A stretch of DNA of 24,187 bases from UBA7185 sp964606855. GTDB lineage: Bacteria; Bacillota; Peptococcia; Peptococcales; Peptococcaceae. The position numbers and the translations under genes are program-made. The stretch covers positions 1-24,187 of the forward strand of contig CAZSHM010000028.1 in assembly GCA_964606855.1 (NCBI GenBank), in the 5' to 3' direction. Below are positions 1 to 6,662 of this stretch, one piece after another. Within the stretch, counting starts at the first letter, position 1; each line of letters opens with the position of its first letter. Under the pieces are notes generated by a model. That model saw only the letters and a program-made list of their open reading frames with translations, was not told where the DNA came from and made no database searches.

Positions 1-205
1 CGACCGCCAGCGTGGTCCACTGCGGAGGCGTCACGGTAGGCTGCGCGCCCAGCAGGACCAGATCCTCCCTCTGTGCGCCTTGCTCTACCAGTCTCTTCAG
101 ATTCGGCATTTTTCCCTCGTCGATGTACTTCCTGCTCAAGCGGGGATCCATGCCGTCCACACCGACAACCATGAGTTTTGGAGCCAATACTTCCTTGTTC
201 ATCAT
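1..205 (-). CDS. Alkaline-phosphatase-superfamily phosphohydrolase, partial (N-terminal 68 residues)
   Basis: Only the N-terminus is inside the window; the gene runs off the left edge. The visible part carries the metal-binding aspartate of the superfamily in GVDGMDP (about residues 15-21) and a TPPQWTT segment matching the nucleophile threonine region of COG3379-type predicted phosphohydrolases/phosphomutases. It begins straight into a beta strand (KLMVVGVDG) with no signal peptide, so the enzyme should be cytosolic. Two adjacent ATG codons are possible (205 and 202); the first is preferred because AGGAG lies 10 nt upstream of it. The N-terminus is closest to the paralog at 8948-10987, with matching EVL..KLMV.GVDGMDP. 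That paralog also sits directly downstream of a Zn-protein/ABC/unknown trio, so this is the fourth member of a duplicated module. Substrate unknown. Confidence 0.85.
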   Translation of the reverse strand, partial: MMNKEVLAPKLMVVGVDGMDPRLSRKYIDEGKMPNLKRLVEQGAQREDLVLLGAQPTVTPPQWTTLAV

Positions 206-341
206 ACTTCTCAAACTCCTTTTTTCATGCTTCTAAATTCCCAAATCCTTCCTGTTCGGATCCATAGGATCCACTCTGTCTCCGGCTCTCCTGCCCTCTC
301 AAGGACTGTGCATCCCCGATCGGCCGCCTCCAAAACGCACT

Positions 342-1334
342 TCACTCCAAGCCGCTTCCCTCCGGCGCAGCATCCCCGGACAAGATGCCGGGGCACCACT
401 GATTGGCATAAAAACGTATGACCGGCAGCGTGCTTGGATATCGCGCTACATCGATTTTTCCCATCTGCGCGCGGAAATACGCACTCGATACAGGGGTTTC
501 AAGATCGCGTAACATTTGCAGACGATCCAGATAGGTTCCGGTCATTCTGCTGCGCATCTCTTCTTCAAACTGCTTCCGCCAGAGCAGCATGGACTGATCC
601 GGCTTTGTATCGATCCAATACTCCTTTGCAAAGATTGGCGTACAGAACACCCCTTTGCACTGCAGCGTGTATCTTCGCTCCAACGCGACTTGCTTCTCCG
701 CATTGCTGTAGGGCAGGAAGTTCCCGTTCTGACGATATAAAAAGCCATAGATGCAGCGCTTTTCCCGCCAGATAGGATGCTCGTTGCTCCGGATCTGCTC
801 CTGCCGCCTGCCTGCCCAGCGCTGCAGTTGTTCCAGACTTTCCGCACACAGCAATTTGCGCACAAACGCTTCCTGCACCACTTCCGCATACAGCTGGATC
901 TCGTCCGGATCATAGCAGAGTTCCAGTTCCTCCTGCCACTGCTGCAGCATTCCTTTGGCCTGATCCGTCGGCGGCACGTGCCCGAGTCGGTTCAGCGCCT
1001 GAAAAATCTCCTTGGGATAAGTCGCCTTCAATTTCTCGACAAAGTTTTCCCGCACCTCGGCCGCAAGAATCTCCTCTTTTCCAGATGGCACCCGGATCAA
1101 CTGGACATAGGTCTCAACCCCGATCGGATAAACGTTCCTCCGCGCGCTGGAAATCAGGAAATCGTATATCGCCATGCCGTTGCGGTTCAGGCGGTACTTG
1201 ACCCGTCCTTCTTCTGCGTAGGCTGTTCCGTAATATAAAAACTGCTCATCAAAATACTTCAGTTCCATCAACTGTGCCACTTCTTCGGCAGTCGTCACAT
1301 CACGCGATTTATAAATTTCCTCGTTCGATATCAT
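342..1334 (-). CDS. Uncharacterised 330-aa protein, partner of the ABC ATPase (copy 1)
   Basis: I do not recognise a named family. The protein is soluble, rich in charged and aromatic residues, and mostly helical in appearance, with no signal peptide or membrane segment. It is clearly paralogous to the protein at 11187-12113: both have an N-terminal block with a (F)(L/T).YGTAY motif, then YRxxN/S, then I(Y).FL and (V/I)YP, in the same order. Start: the reading frame is open back to an ATG at 1352, but the ATG at 1334 is preferred because GAGGAG lies 6 nt before it, while the upstream ATG has AAGG directly abutting it. With this start it overlaps the ATPase gene by 26 nt, so translation is probably coupled. 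The conserved position after a Zn-finger-like protein and an ATPase in two cassettes argues that the three act as one complex. Confidence 0.8.
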   Translation of the reverse strand: MISNEEIYKSRDVTTAEEVAQLMELKYFDEQFLYYGTAYAEEGRVKYRLNRNGMAIYDFLISSARRNVYPIGVETYVQLIRVPSGKEEILAAEVRENFVEKLKATYPKEIFQALNRLGHVPPTDQAKGMLQQWQEELELCYDPDEIQLYAEVVQEAFVRKLLCAESLEQLQRWAGRRQEQIRSNEHPIWREKRCIYGFLYRQNGNFLPYSNAEKQVALERRYTLQCKGVFCTPIFAKEYWIDTKPDQSMLLWRKQFEEEMRSRMTGTYLDRLQMLRDLETPVSSAYFRAQMGKIDVARYPSTLPVIRFYANQWCPGILSGDAAPEGSGLE

Positions 1335-2145
1335 CGTCTTCTCCTCTGCCATCCTTCATTTTCAGGTAGTATGTTCCAAAGGATTGCCACATCTTCACCG
1401 GAAAGCCTAAAAAGTCGCTCAGCACGGCCTCCGTCAGCAAAGCTTCTGTCTCCCCGCTGCGGTAAACACGCCCCTGCCGCAAGAGCAGGCAGTGATCAAA
1501 GCCCTTCAAAATTTCTTCGAGATAGTGCGTGACATACAGAATCGTGACATTTTCCTGCGCAAGCCGCCGCACAATATCCAGCATCTGCTCCCGCCCCGCA
1601 ACGTCCAGCCCGGTGCACGGTTCATCCAGAATGAGCAGCGGGGGGTCACTGATCAGCGCACGCGCAATCAGGACGCGCTGCCGTTCTCCTTTGGACAGCT
1701 CGCAAAACGGCTGCGCCGCCTTATCCGCCACGGCTAACTGCGCCAGCAAATCCTTCGCACGCATCACATCTCGATTGCGAATGCCCGCGTTCACCCCCAG
1801 ACCTCCGCAGCAGCCGCTCAGTACAATATTCAACGCATTTTCTTTCCGGTAAATCTTCTCAAAGAAACTGCTGCTGATAAAGCCGATTTTTTTGCGCAGC
1901 GCAATGGTTGTCTCTTCCCCGTACTGCTCCCCAAACACCTGAACCGTTCCGCTGCTGTAACCGCTGAATCCCGCAATAATGCTCAACAGGGTCGTCTTGC
2001 CGCTCCCGTTCAAACCAAACAGGATCCAGTTTTCTCCCCGTCGGATTTCCCAGTTCACGTTGTGCAGCAAGAATCGATTCCCAACCTTGTACTGTAAATT
2101 TTGGAGTCTGACCACAGTTTCTGTATCCATGCCATCACCATTCAT
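1309..2145 (-). CDS. Stand-alone ABC transporter ATP-binding protein, YlmA/ModF-like (copy 1)
   Basis: A 278-aa ABC-type ATPase with one nucleotide-binding domain. Walker A is GLNGSGKTT (about 44-52), the signature is LSKGERQ (150-156), Walker B is LLILDE (170-175), and the switch histidine is in YVTH (H207). The sequence after Walker A (FGEQYGEET.IALRKKIGFISS), DEPCTGLD and the tail (LLTEAVLSDFLGFPV) resembles the COG1119 group (YlmA/ModF), whose members often lack a recognisable permease. No permease gene lies beside it. The start ATG overlaps the TGA of the upstream Zn-finger-like gene (ATGA), and the 3' end overlaps the next gene by 26 nt, so the three genes form a tightly coupled operon. 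A role in transport is uncertain; stand-alone ATPases of this class can act on other machines. Paralog at 12110-12970. Confidence 0.92.
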   Translation of the reverse strand: MNGDGMDTETVVRLQNLQYKVGNRFLLHNVNWEIRRGENWILFGLNGSGKTTLLSIIAGFSGYSSGTVQVFGEQYGEETTIALRKKIGFISSSFFEKIYRKENALNIVLSGCCGGLGVNAGIRNRDVMRAKDLLAQLAVADKAAQPFCELSKGERQRVLIARALISDPPLLILDEPCTGLDVAGREQMLDIVRRLAQENVTILYVTHYLEEILKGFDHCLLLRQGRVYRSGETEALLTEAVLSDFLGFPVKMWQSFGTYYLKMKDGRGEDDDIERGNL

Positions 2146-2573
2146 TCTTCCCCGATCTCTTCACCGGTTACGATTGTACTGCCGTCCGCGCAGTCCAACA
2201 ATTCTTCATCGCTCTCCAGCTCCACCCGGTATCCGTTCTCATCCAGGATTCCGATTTGTCTCTCGTGCCAGGCGATGATTTCACAAACTTTGCCTATATT
2301 CAGCCTTCTGCTGGCTTCATTTTGCGGGCGGTCCGGATACGCATTAAACCCCATGTTGTCCACAAAATATGCCGCGTTGCGGTATATTTGGGGCTCCACG
2401 CCGTATTCGATCATGTCACAGTTTTCACAGAAAATTTCCAAATTTGCTGTCTCAATCTGCCCAAAATCCAATAAGCGAACTTTTAACGGGCCGCCGCAAT
2501 ACTTGCAGACACACCGCTTGCTGCGGCCTCTCAACTCCCGCACCCGCTGCTCTGAAACTTTATTTGGCCACAT
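2142..2573 (-). CDS. Small Cys-rich, putative zinc-binding protein (copy 1)
   Basis: A 143-aa protein with a metal-site pattern: CVCKYCGG (C21, C23, C26) and a second knuckle CENCD (C49, C52), which looks like a zinc ribbon. The rest is a conserved mixed alpha/beta segment (YFVDNMGFNAYPD, then LNIGKVCEIIAW and ILDENGYRVEL). The paralog at 12994-13428 has the same cysteines and blocks. Start: the frame is open to an ATG at 2669, but that extension would read through a perfect hairpin. The ATG at 2573 has GGAGGG 8 nt upstream and gives the same length as the paralog (144 aa). It is the first gene of the cassette and overlaps the ATPase by ATGA. Family not recognised; the zinc role is inferred from the cysteine spacing. 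Confidence 0.82.
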   Translation of the reverse strand: MWPNKVSEQRVRELRGRSKRCVCKYCGGPLKVRLLDFGQIETANLEIFCENCDMIEYGVEPQIYRNAAYFVDNMGFNAYPDRPQNEASRRLNIGKVCEIIAWHERQIGILDENGYRVELESDEELLDCADGSTIVTGEEIGEE

Positions 2574-2621
2574 CGCGCAATCCCTCCAATTTGCCAGACC
2601 GCAAAAAGTTTTGTGAAAATC

Positions 2622-2656
2622 ATCAAAGACAAGGCATTGACTGCCTTGTCTTTGAT
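2622..2656 (-). terminator. Perfect 15-bp hairpin between the phosphohydrolase at 2693-4702 and the Zn-protein gene
   Basis: Arms atcaaagacaaggca (2622-2636) and tgccttgtctttgat (2642-2656) are perfect complements with a 5-nt loop. On the minus strand the hairpin begins 36 nt after the stop codon of the upstream phosphohydrolase and is followed by GATTTTC. The T run is short, so termination may be partial. It separates the phosphohydrolase from the downstream cassette, which would then need read-through or a promoter I cannot identify. Confidence 0.7.
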
Positions 2657-2692
2657 TTCTTTCATCCAATAAACGATTTCACGTCACAGAAA

Positions 2693-4702
2693 CTATTTCA
2701 GGATCTGATAAATTGGCGCGCCTTCACATTGTGCGGGCATTCTGGTTCCCAGCAGGGTTGCCATCGTAGGAACGACATCCACGTGGTGCACCACACGCGG
2801 CGTTTTGAAGTTCTCCTTGATGCCGGGGCCAGCCGCGGCAAAGAAGGACATGCAGGATGTCCCGATCGCGCCGTCCACCGTGGAGAGGGAATCTGCGTGA
2901 TCCAGCGTATAGCCTTCCGCTGCGAGGAACACAATGTCGCCGCACTGCGGGCCGCCCATGCCTAAAAGCACCGCGTCCTTATTGCGCATCGCCAACTGTG
3001 CCATCCGCATTCCCGTCAACGGAGATTTCTCCGACAGGATCTTTGTCATGATCTCTTCTTCTAATTGCCATTTGTCCGCCGGATCCACAATGCCTTCCAC
3101 ACCGTCATGATTGTCGCGGCCCTTCAGGTTGATCCACACTTCACCCATTCTCCACATGACAGCCTTCGTCTTGCTCCAGTCTACATCCACGCTGCCGTCT
3201 TCATTGGTCTTCAGGACCGTAAAGCCCCAATCCACCATCTGTTTCGCATTGATGTTGTCATCGCCCGTGATCATGGTCGAGATGTGATATTCCGGGCAAG
3301 TCTGGCCATGGTCGGAGACAATCATGATGGTCCAGCCGTCATCCAGCATCTCAAGATATTTTCCGATGTAGCGGTCCGTCTGTTTGTACACTTCGCGGAA
3401 CAAGTTCTGGATCGTTTCCGCAGACAGAGAGGAGTTCCCTCTCTTCAAGAACTGTACCAGCATATGGCCCTGCAGGTCGATGTTGTGGAAGTGAGAAAAG
3501 ACCACCTGGAAGCCGTACTCTTTGATCAAATACTTGATGCAGTCCGAGGTCCACTCCGCCGCGGACTCCCACGTGGCGCGCATGCAGTCCTCGATCAGCT
3601 GCACGTCCTGCCCGCCGCCCACGGAGCAGGGCTGCGGATATCCGACATTCTGGACGATCTCCGGCAGAAGCGATTTCGGATACCAAAGCGTGTCATTGTG
3701 GAAATCCATCGCCGCAGAAATCCACATCCTGAAGTTGGAGCCATCCTCGGCCATTTCCAGAATGCGCATGTTGCGGTTTGCCTTAATCTTTTCGTCTGTC
3801 TTTTCCACGATCGCGTCGTCAATGACATTCTTGACATAGACACCATTCTTCAAGGTTGCCAGAGGTTCCAGATCCTTCTTGCTGGTGAAGATCTGCAGGG
3901 TGTCATAGATCCCGTCGTCATTTTTCACGATCAGGCAGGGACGATGGATCAATCCCTTGGAATGGATCATCGTGCATTCCTTTGCGCCCTCCGGCGCATT
4001 CGCCCAACCGTTCGCGGGTCTGATCGGGGAGTAGATGACATTCATCGGGATCTTGCTCAAGGATTCCGGATCTCCCTCCGCAAGCAGCGGCACAGCCTTG
4101 CGGGTTTTTCCTCCTACCAGCGTCGCCAGAGGATCCGCCAGCTCATCCTCCTCAAATTCCATGCCGGTGATAAAGCAAGGCACTTTGCTGTCCGCGGCCG
4201 CCTTCGCTCTAAATTTCACGTCCGGCGTTTTTTCATCCGCAATCAGAAGCTTCTCTTCCTCTACAACCGCGTTTCCGCAGTTTACGCCTTCCGGCTGCGT
4301 GCCGTCAACGACATACAGATTCGGATTGTTGGAACTTGGCGGCCAGGCGGAACCGGCCCAGTGCCACACCAATGTCTTCATGCCCGCCTCTGCCGTAACA
4401 TTCCACATCTGCTCTGCCAGGCAATTGCGCGAATCAAAATTGTAGCCGGGCTCGCCGATCTCTCCCGCTTTACGGCTAAAGCTGTGGACACTGTGCACAT
4501 ACGGATAGGCGCCTGTGCAGAGCGTCGTCCACATGGGCGGCGTGACTGTCGGCTGGCCGCCAATCATGGCCAAATTTTCTCTCGCAGAGCCTCTCCTCAG
4601 AAACTCCGCAAGATTCGGCATGATTCCCTCATTCAGGTACTGTTGTGTGATTTTCGGATCCATTCCGTCGATTCCCATCACAAAAATTTTCTTGTCCGTC
4701 AT
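2693..4702 (-). CDS. Alkaline-phosphatase-superfamily phosphohydrolase (COG3379-like), paralog 1
   Basis: A 669-aa cytosolic hydrolase with no signal peptide and the N-terminal strand IFVMGIDGMDP (D12 is the likely metal ligand). The nucleophile region is TPPMWTT (54-60), and the second metal set is in SHFHNID..GH (D409, H413) and SDHG (D464, H465). The C-terminus carries the family hallmark RMPAQCEGAPIYQIL shared by all full paralogs here. The layout (GIDG...P, TPP.WT...TG, SDHG) matches predicted AP-superfamily phosphohydrolases/phosphomutases, but at about 670 aa it carries a sizeable insertion between the two metal halves. Start: ATG at 4702 is preferred over 4708, since GGGAG lies 8 nt from the former and only 2 nt from the latter. 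It follows the MFS gene and precedes the copy-1 Zn/ABC cassette. Substrate unknown; phosphate ester, phosphonate or sulfate ester chemistry is possible. Confidence 0.92.
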   Translation of the reverse strand: MTDKKIFVMGIDGMDPKITQQYLNEGIMPNLAEFLRRGSARENLAMIGGQPTVTPPMWTTLCTGAYPYVHSVHSFSRKAGEIGEPGYNFDSRNCLAEQMWNVTAEAGMKTLVWHWAGSAWPPSSNNPNLYVVDGTQPEGVNCGNAVVEEEKLLIADEKTPDVKFRAKAAADSKVPCFITGMEFEEDELADPLATLVGGKTRKAVPLLAEGDPESLSKIPMNVIYSPIRPANGWANAPEGAKECTMIHSKGLIHRPCLIVKNDDGIYDTLQIFTSKKDLEPLATLKNGVYVKNVIDDAIVEKTDEKIKANRNMRILEMAEDGSNFRMWISAAMDFHNDTLWYPKSLLPEIVQNVGYPQPCSVGGGQDVQLIEDCMRATWESAAEWTSDCIKYLIKEYGFQVVFSHFHNIDLQGHMLVQFLKRGNSSLSAETIQNLFREVYKQTDRYIGKYLEMLDDGWTIMIVSDHGQTCPEYHISTMITGDDNINAKQMVDWGFTVLKTNEDGSVDVDWSKTKAVMWRMGEVWINLKGRDNHDGVEGIVDPADKWQLEEEIMTKILSEKSPLTGMRMAQLAMRNKDAVLLGMGGPQCGDIVFLAAEGYTLDHADSLSTVDGAIGTSCMSFFAAAGPGIKENFKTPRVVHHVDVVPTMATLLGTRMPAQCEGAPIYQILK

Positions 4703-4760
4703 AGTCATCTCTCCCTTTTCTTGTTCAAATATCCCGGTGTCACGTTGCCTACCTGACCTT

Positions 4761-4792
4761 CGGAGAGAAGCAGCTCCTGCCGCTCCTCTCCG
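4761..4792 (-). promoter_or_regulatory. Leader hairpin upstream of phosphohydrolase paralog 1
   Basis: Seven-bp arms cggagag (4761-4767) and ctctccg (4786-4792) enclose a smaller GCAG/CTGC stem. The element lies about 60 nt before the start codon of the downstream gene and has no T tract after it, so it is more likely a leader or processing structure than an intrinsic terminator. No known riboswitch class is recognised. Confidence 0.35.
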
Positions 4793-4828
4793 GTGCGAAA
4801 TTTGGTCAGCCTCTGTCTTTTTAGATCT

Positions 4829-4957
4829 TTACCAACTTTTTACCAACTTTAGAGAAACAGGAAAAAGCCCTTGCGAAAAAGCCCTTACATTGAAGTGAAC
4901 CCCTTACAGCTGAAACCTTACTTTTTTAGAAACCTTACTCTCAGAGCAAACCCTTGC
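4829..4957. repeat. Intergenic cluster of short direct repeats downstream of the MFS gene
   Basis: Two perfect 11-bp copies of ttaccaacttt stand in tandem at 4829-4850. They are followed by two nearly identical 14-bp units, gaaaaagcccttgc (4861-4874) and gaaaaagcccttac (4875-4888), and by degenerate relatives ending in (c)ccttac at about 4895-4907, 4910-4921, 4928-4938 and 4945-4957. The last unit is part of a small hairpin (gagcaa/ttgctc, 4944-4959) touching the MFS stop codon. The spacing is irregular and the units too short for CRISPR. Confidence 0.6.
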
Positions 4958-6349
4958 TCAAGCCTGTGTTGCGGCTCCTGTCTCTTCGACGCCACTGTTC
5001 ATCGTGTCAATATTCTTTAACGCAGTTCTTCTGCCGAACAGACCGATCACGATCGCGGCAACCGCCCAGAAAGCACCGTTGATCACGTTCACGCCGAACC
5101 ATCCGAAGGTGCTGAACGCCCAAACCGGGATCCCCGCAGCGACGAAGGAGATCACGAATTTCTGCGTCCCATAGATATACCCTGTAGCGGCTCCGCGCAC
5201 GGAGGTCGGGAAGGACTCCGGGATGTAGGTCATCAGCAGCGCCATCGCGCCGGCTGTGAACAAGGTCTTGATAAACTGTGCGGCGCAGTAGAACCACACA
5301 TTGTTCGCGGCACCGATCACAACAAACATGACGGCTGCACAGGTACAGTAAATGCAAATCGGTTTGGTCCGCCCGCCTTTATCACTGAAGAGCGAGGAAA
5401 TCAGCTCGCCGAACGGCTGCCCAAACGTCGCAAGCGCACCCGCGAGCATCACAGTCGCCATCGGGAATCCAAGCTGTACCAGGAAGGCATTGTTGTACGC
5501 GCTCATCATATTGTTGCCGCATCCCAATGCCCAGGCGAAAATAATGCACACGATTGTCTGTTTCATCTGCTGCTTGCTGAACATGATCTTCATCTGCGCC
5601 TTGAAGCTGATCTTCGGATACGCCCGGACACTCGCCTGGTAATTCTCATATGCGCCGCTCATATCGCACGGGAAACCAAGACATTTTTCCATCGTTTTTT
5701 CCGCGTCCTCGACCCTTCCTTTGCTGATGTACCAGCGAGGAGATTCCACCAGATAGAAGATGCAAACGGGGAGCAGGAGGATCATCACGCCGCCGAACCC
5801 TAACACCAGTCTCCAGCTATTCGCGGTCATCGGCGCGATTGTGGAGGCCAGAATCGAGGCGAAAGGTATACTGAAGGTACCGATCCCCAAAACCAAGGAC
5901 TGATATTTCCCGCGTTTCTCCGACGGGAGCATTTCAGAGATAAATGCGATTGCCACCGTCATAGCGGCCATCGTTCCGAAGCCGGTGAAGAATCGGCTGA
6001 GTTCCAGCAGCGCGACATAATGCGGTTGCCACAGTGCATTTGCAATGGAAGCCAAGGAGAAGATGGTAATGTTAAACATCATTGCCCTTTTTCTGCCCCA
6101 CTTGTCCGCCATGACACCGCCAAAAATACTGCCTAAGAAGGAACCCATGAAGAACAGGAAGTTCAGGCTCGCAAGTTTGTCGTTCGTAATCCCGTAATTT
6201 GACTGCAGAATTGGCGTGACAATCTGGAACAAGGACATATCCATCATGTCAAACGCGTAAGTGAGCCCCGCAATGACAAGGAAAATCTTTTGGGATTTCC
6301 CCATTTTATAGCCATCAAAGTAAAGTGTCGTTTTTACTCTCTCTGCCAT
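4958..6349 (-). CDS. MFS transporter, 12-TM metabolite/sugar porter type
   Basis: A 463-aa polytopic membrane protein with the usual MFS length. The loop 2-3 signature is GGVMADKWGRKR (77-88), the loop after helix 4 holds EMLPSEKRGK (139-148), ESPRW (202-206) is typical of sugar-porter and metabolite:H+ symporter members, and PESFPTSVRG is the second-half equivalent. A cytoplasmic loop of about 50 residues sits between the two six-helix halves. Start ATG 6349 is preceded by GGAAGG. It lies between two phosphohydrolase paralogs on the same strand, so it may import the compound they hydrolyse or move a product. Direction and substrate cannot be told from sequence. Confidence 0.93.
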   Translation of the reverse strand: MAERVKTTLYFDGYKMGKSQKIFLVIAGLTYAFDMMDMSLFQIVTPILQSNYGITNDKLASLNFLFFMGSFLGSIFGGVMADKWGRKRAMMFNITIFSLASIANALWQPHYVALLELSRFFTGFGTMAAMTVAIAFISEMLPSEKRGKYQSLVLGIGTFSIPFASILASTIAPMTANSWRLVLGFGGVMILLLPVCIFYLVESPRWYISKGRVEDAEKTMEKCLGFPCDMSGAYENYQASVRAYPKISFKAQMKIMFSKQQMKQTIVCIIFAWALGCGNNMMSAYNNAFLVQLGFPMATVMLAGALATFGQPFGELISSLFSDKGGRTKPICIYCTCAAVMFVVIGAANNVWFYCAAQFIKTLFTAGAMALLMTYIPESFPTSVRGAATGYIYGTQKFVISFVAAGIPVWAFSTFGWFGVNVINGAFWAVAAIVIGLFGRRTALKNIDTMNSGVEETGAATQA

Positions 6350-6661
6350 CTACAAACACCCTTCCTCTTTCTAGTACCGTTACTTTTTAAATCCAGATCG
6401 TTCCAAGATATTACAATAGCGAGTTAAATTTTTGTTGAGAGGTAAAAATAGCAAAACACGTTATGTCTTCTGAACGTAATACTTTTAGGCGAAACTTTGT
6501 TGTAGCGGCGGGGACGCGCACATCCCTGCCCGAGGAACCGTCCACACAGAGCGGGCAGGCAGTCAAGGCCGCCGCGGACCTTCCGCAGGAGATTGCCCTG
6601 ACAGCCTGCGCGTCTGGTTTACCTGTTGCAAAGCGGCGCAGGATGCCTTCCTGCCCTGCCG
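6350..6661. other. 312-bp intergenic region upstream of the MFS gene
   Basis: No gene is supported here. The half next to the MFS gene (about 6360-6480) is AT-rich and could hold its promoter, but I see no clean -35/-10 pair. The other half is GC-rich and contains two hairpins, listed separately. A plus-strand reading frame at 6463-6717 lacks a ribosome site and family features and runs antisense into the hydrolase gene. Confidence 0.5.
6555..6609. other. GC-rich nested hairpin in the MFS upstream region
   Basis: Arms gcaggcagtcaaggc (6555-6569) and gccctgacagcctgc (6595-6609) pair at 13 of 15 positions. Inside them lies a second perfect hairpin, gcgga (6574-6578) and tccgc (6582-6586) with a 3-nt loop. 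There is no T tract on either side. It sits about 200 nt before the MFS start and may be a transcript-stabilising or processing structure. Confidence 0.45.
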
Positions 6662-6662
6662 C
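6633..6662 (-). terminator. Hairpin at the stop codon of phosphohydrolase paralog 2
   Basis: Nested arms gcggc+gcagga (6633-6643) and tcctgc+gccgc (6649-6654 and 6658-6662) form an 11-bp stem with a 3-nt bulge and a 5-nt loop, immediately after the stop codon on the minus strand. The tail has only a short T run, so it may be a weak terminator or a 3'-end protecting structure. Confidence 0.45.

Noticed and set aside
2574..2669. N-terminal extension of the copy-1 Cys-rich protein
   Set aside because: It would translate a perfect terminator hairpin, lacks similarity to the paralog, and a good ribosome site marks the ATG at 2573.
3065..4756. 563-codon plus-strand open frame
   Set aside because: Antisense shadow of phosphohydrolase paralog 1; composition is His/Arg/Ile-rich as expected for a reverse frame.
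4861..4957. CRISPR-like array
   Set aside because: Units are 11-14 bp, degenerate and unevenly spaced with almost no spacers; no cas genes are present.
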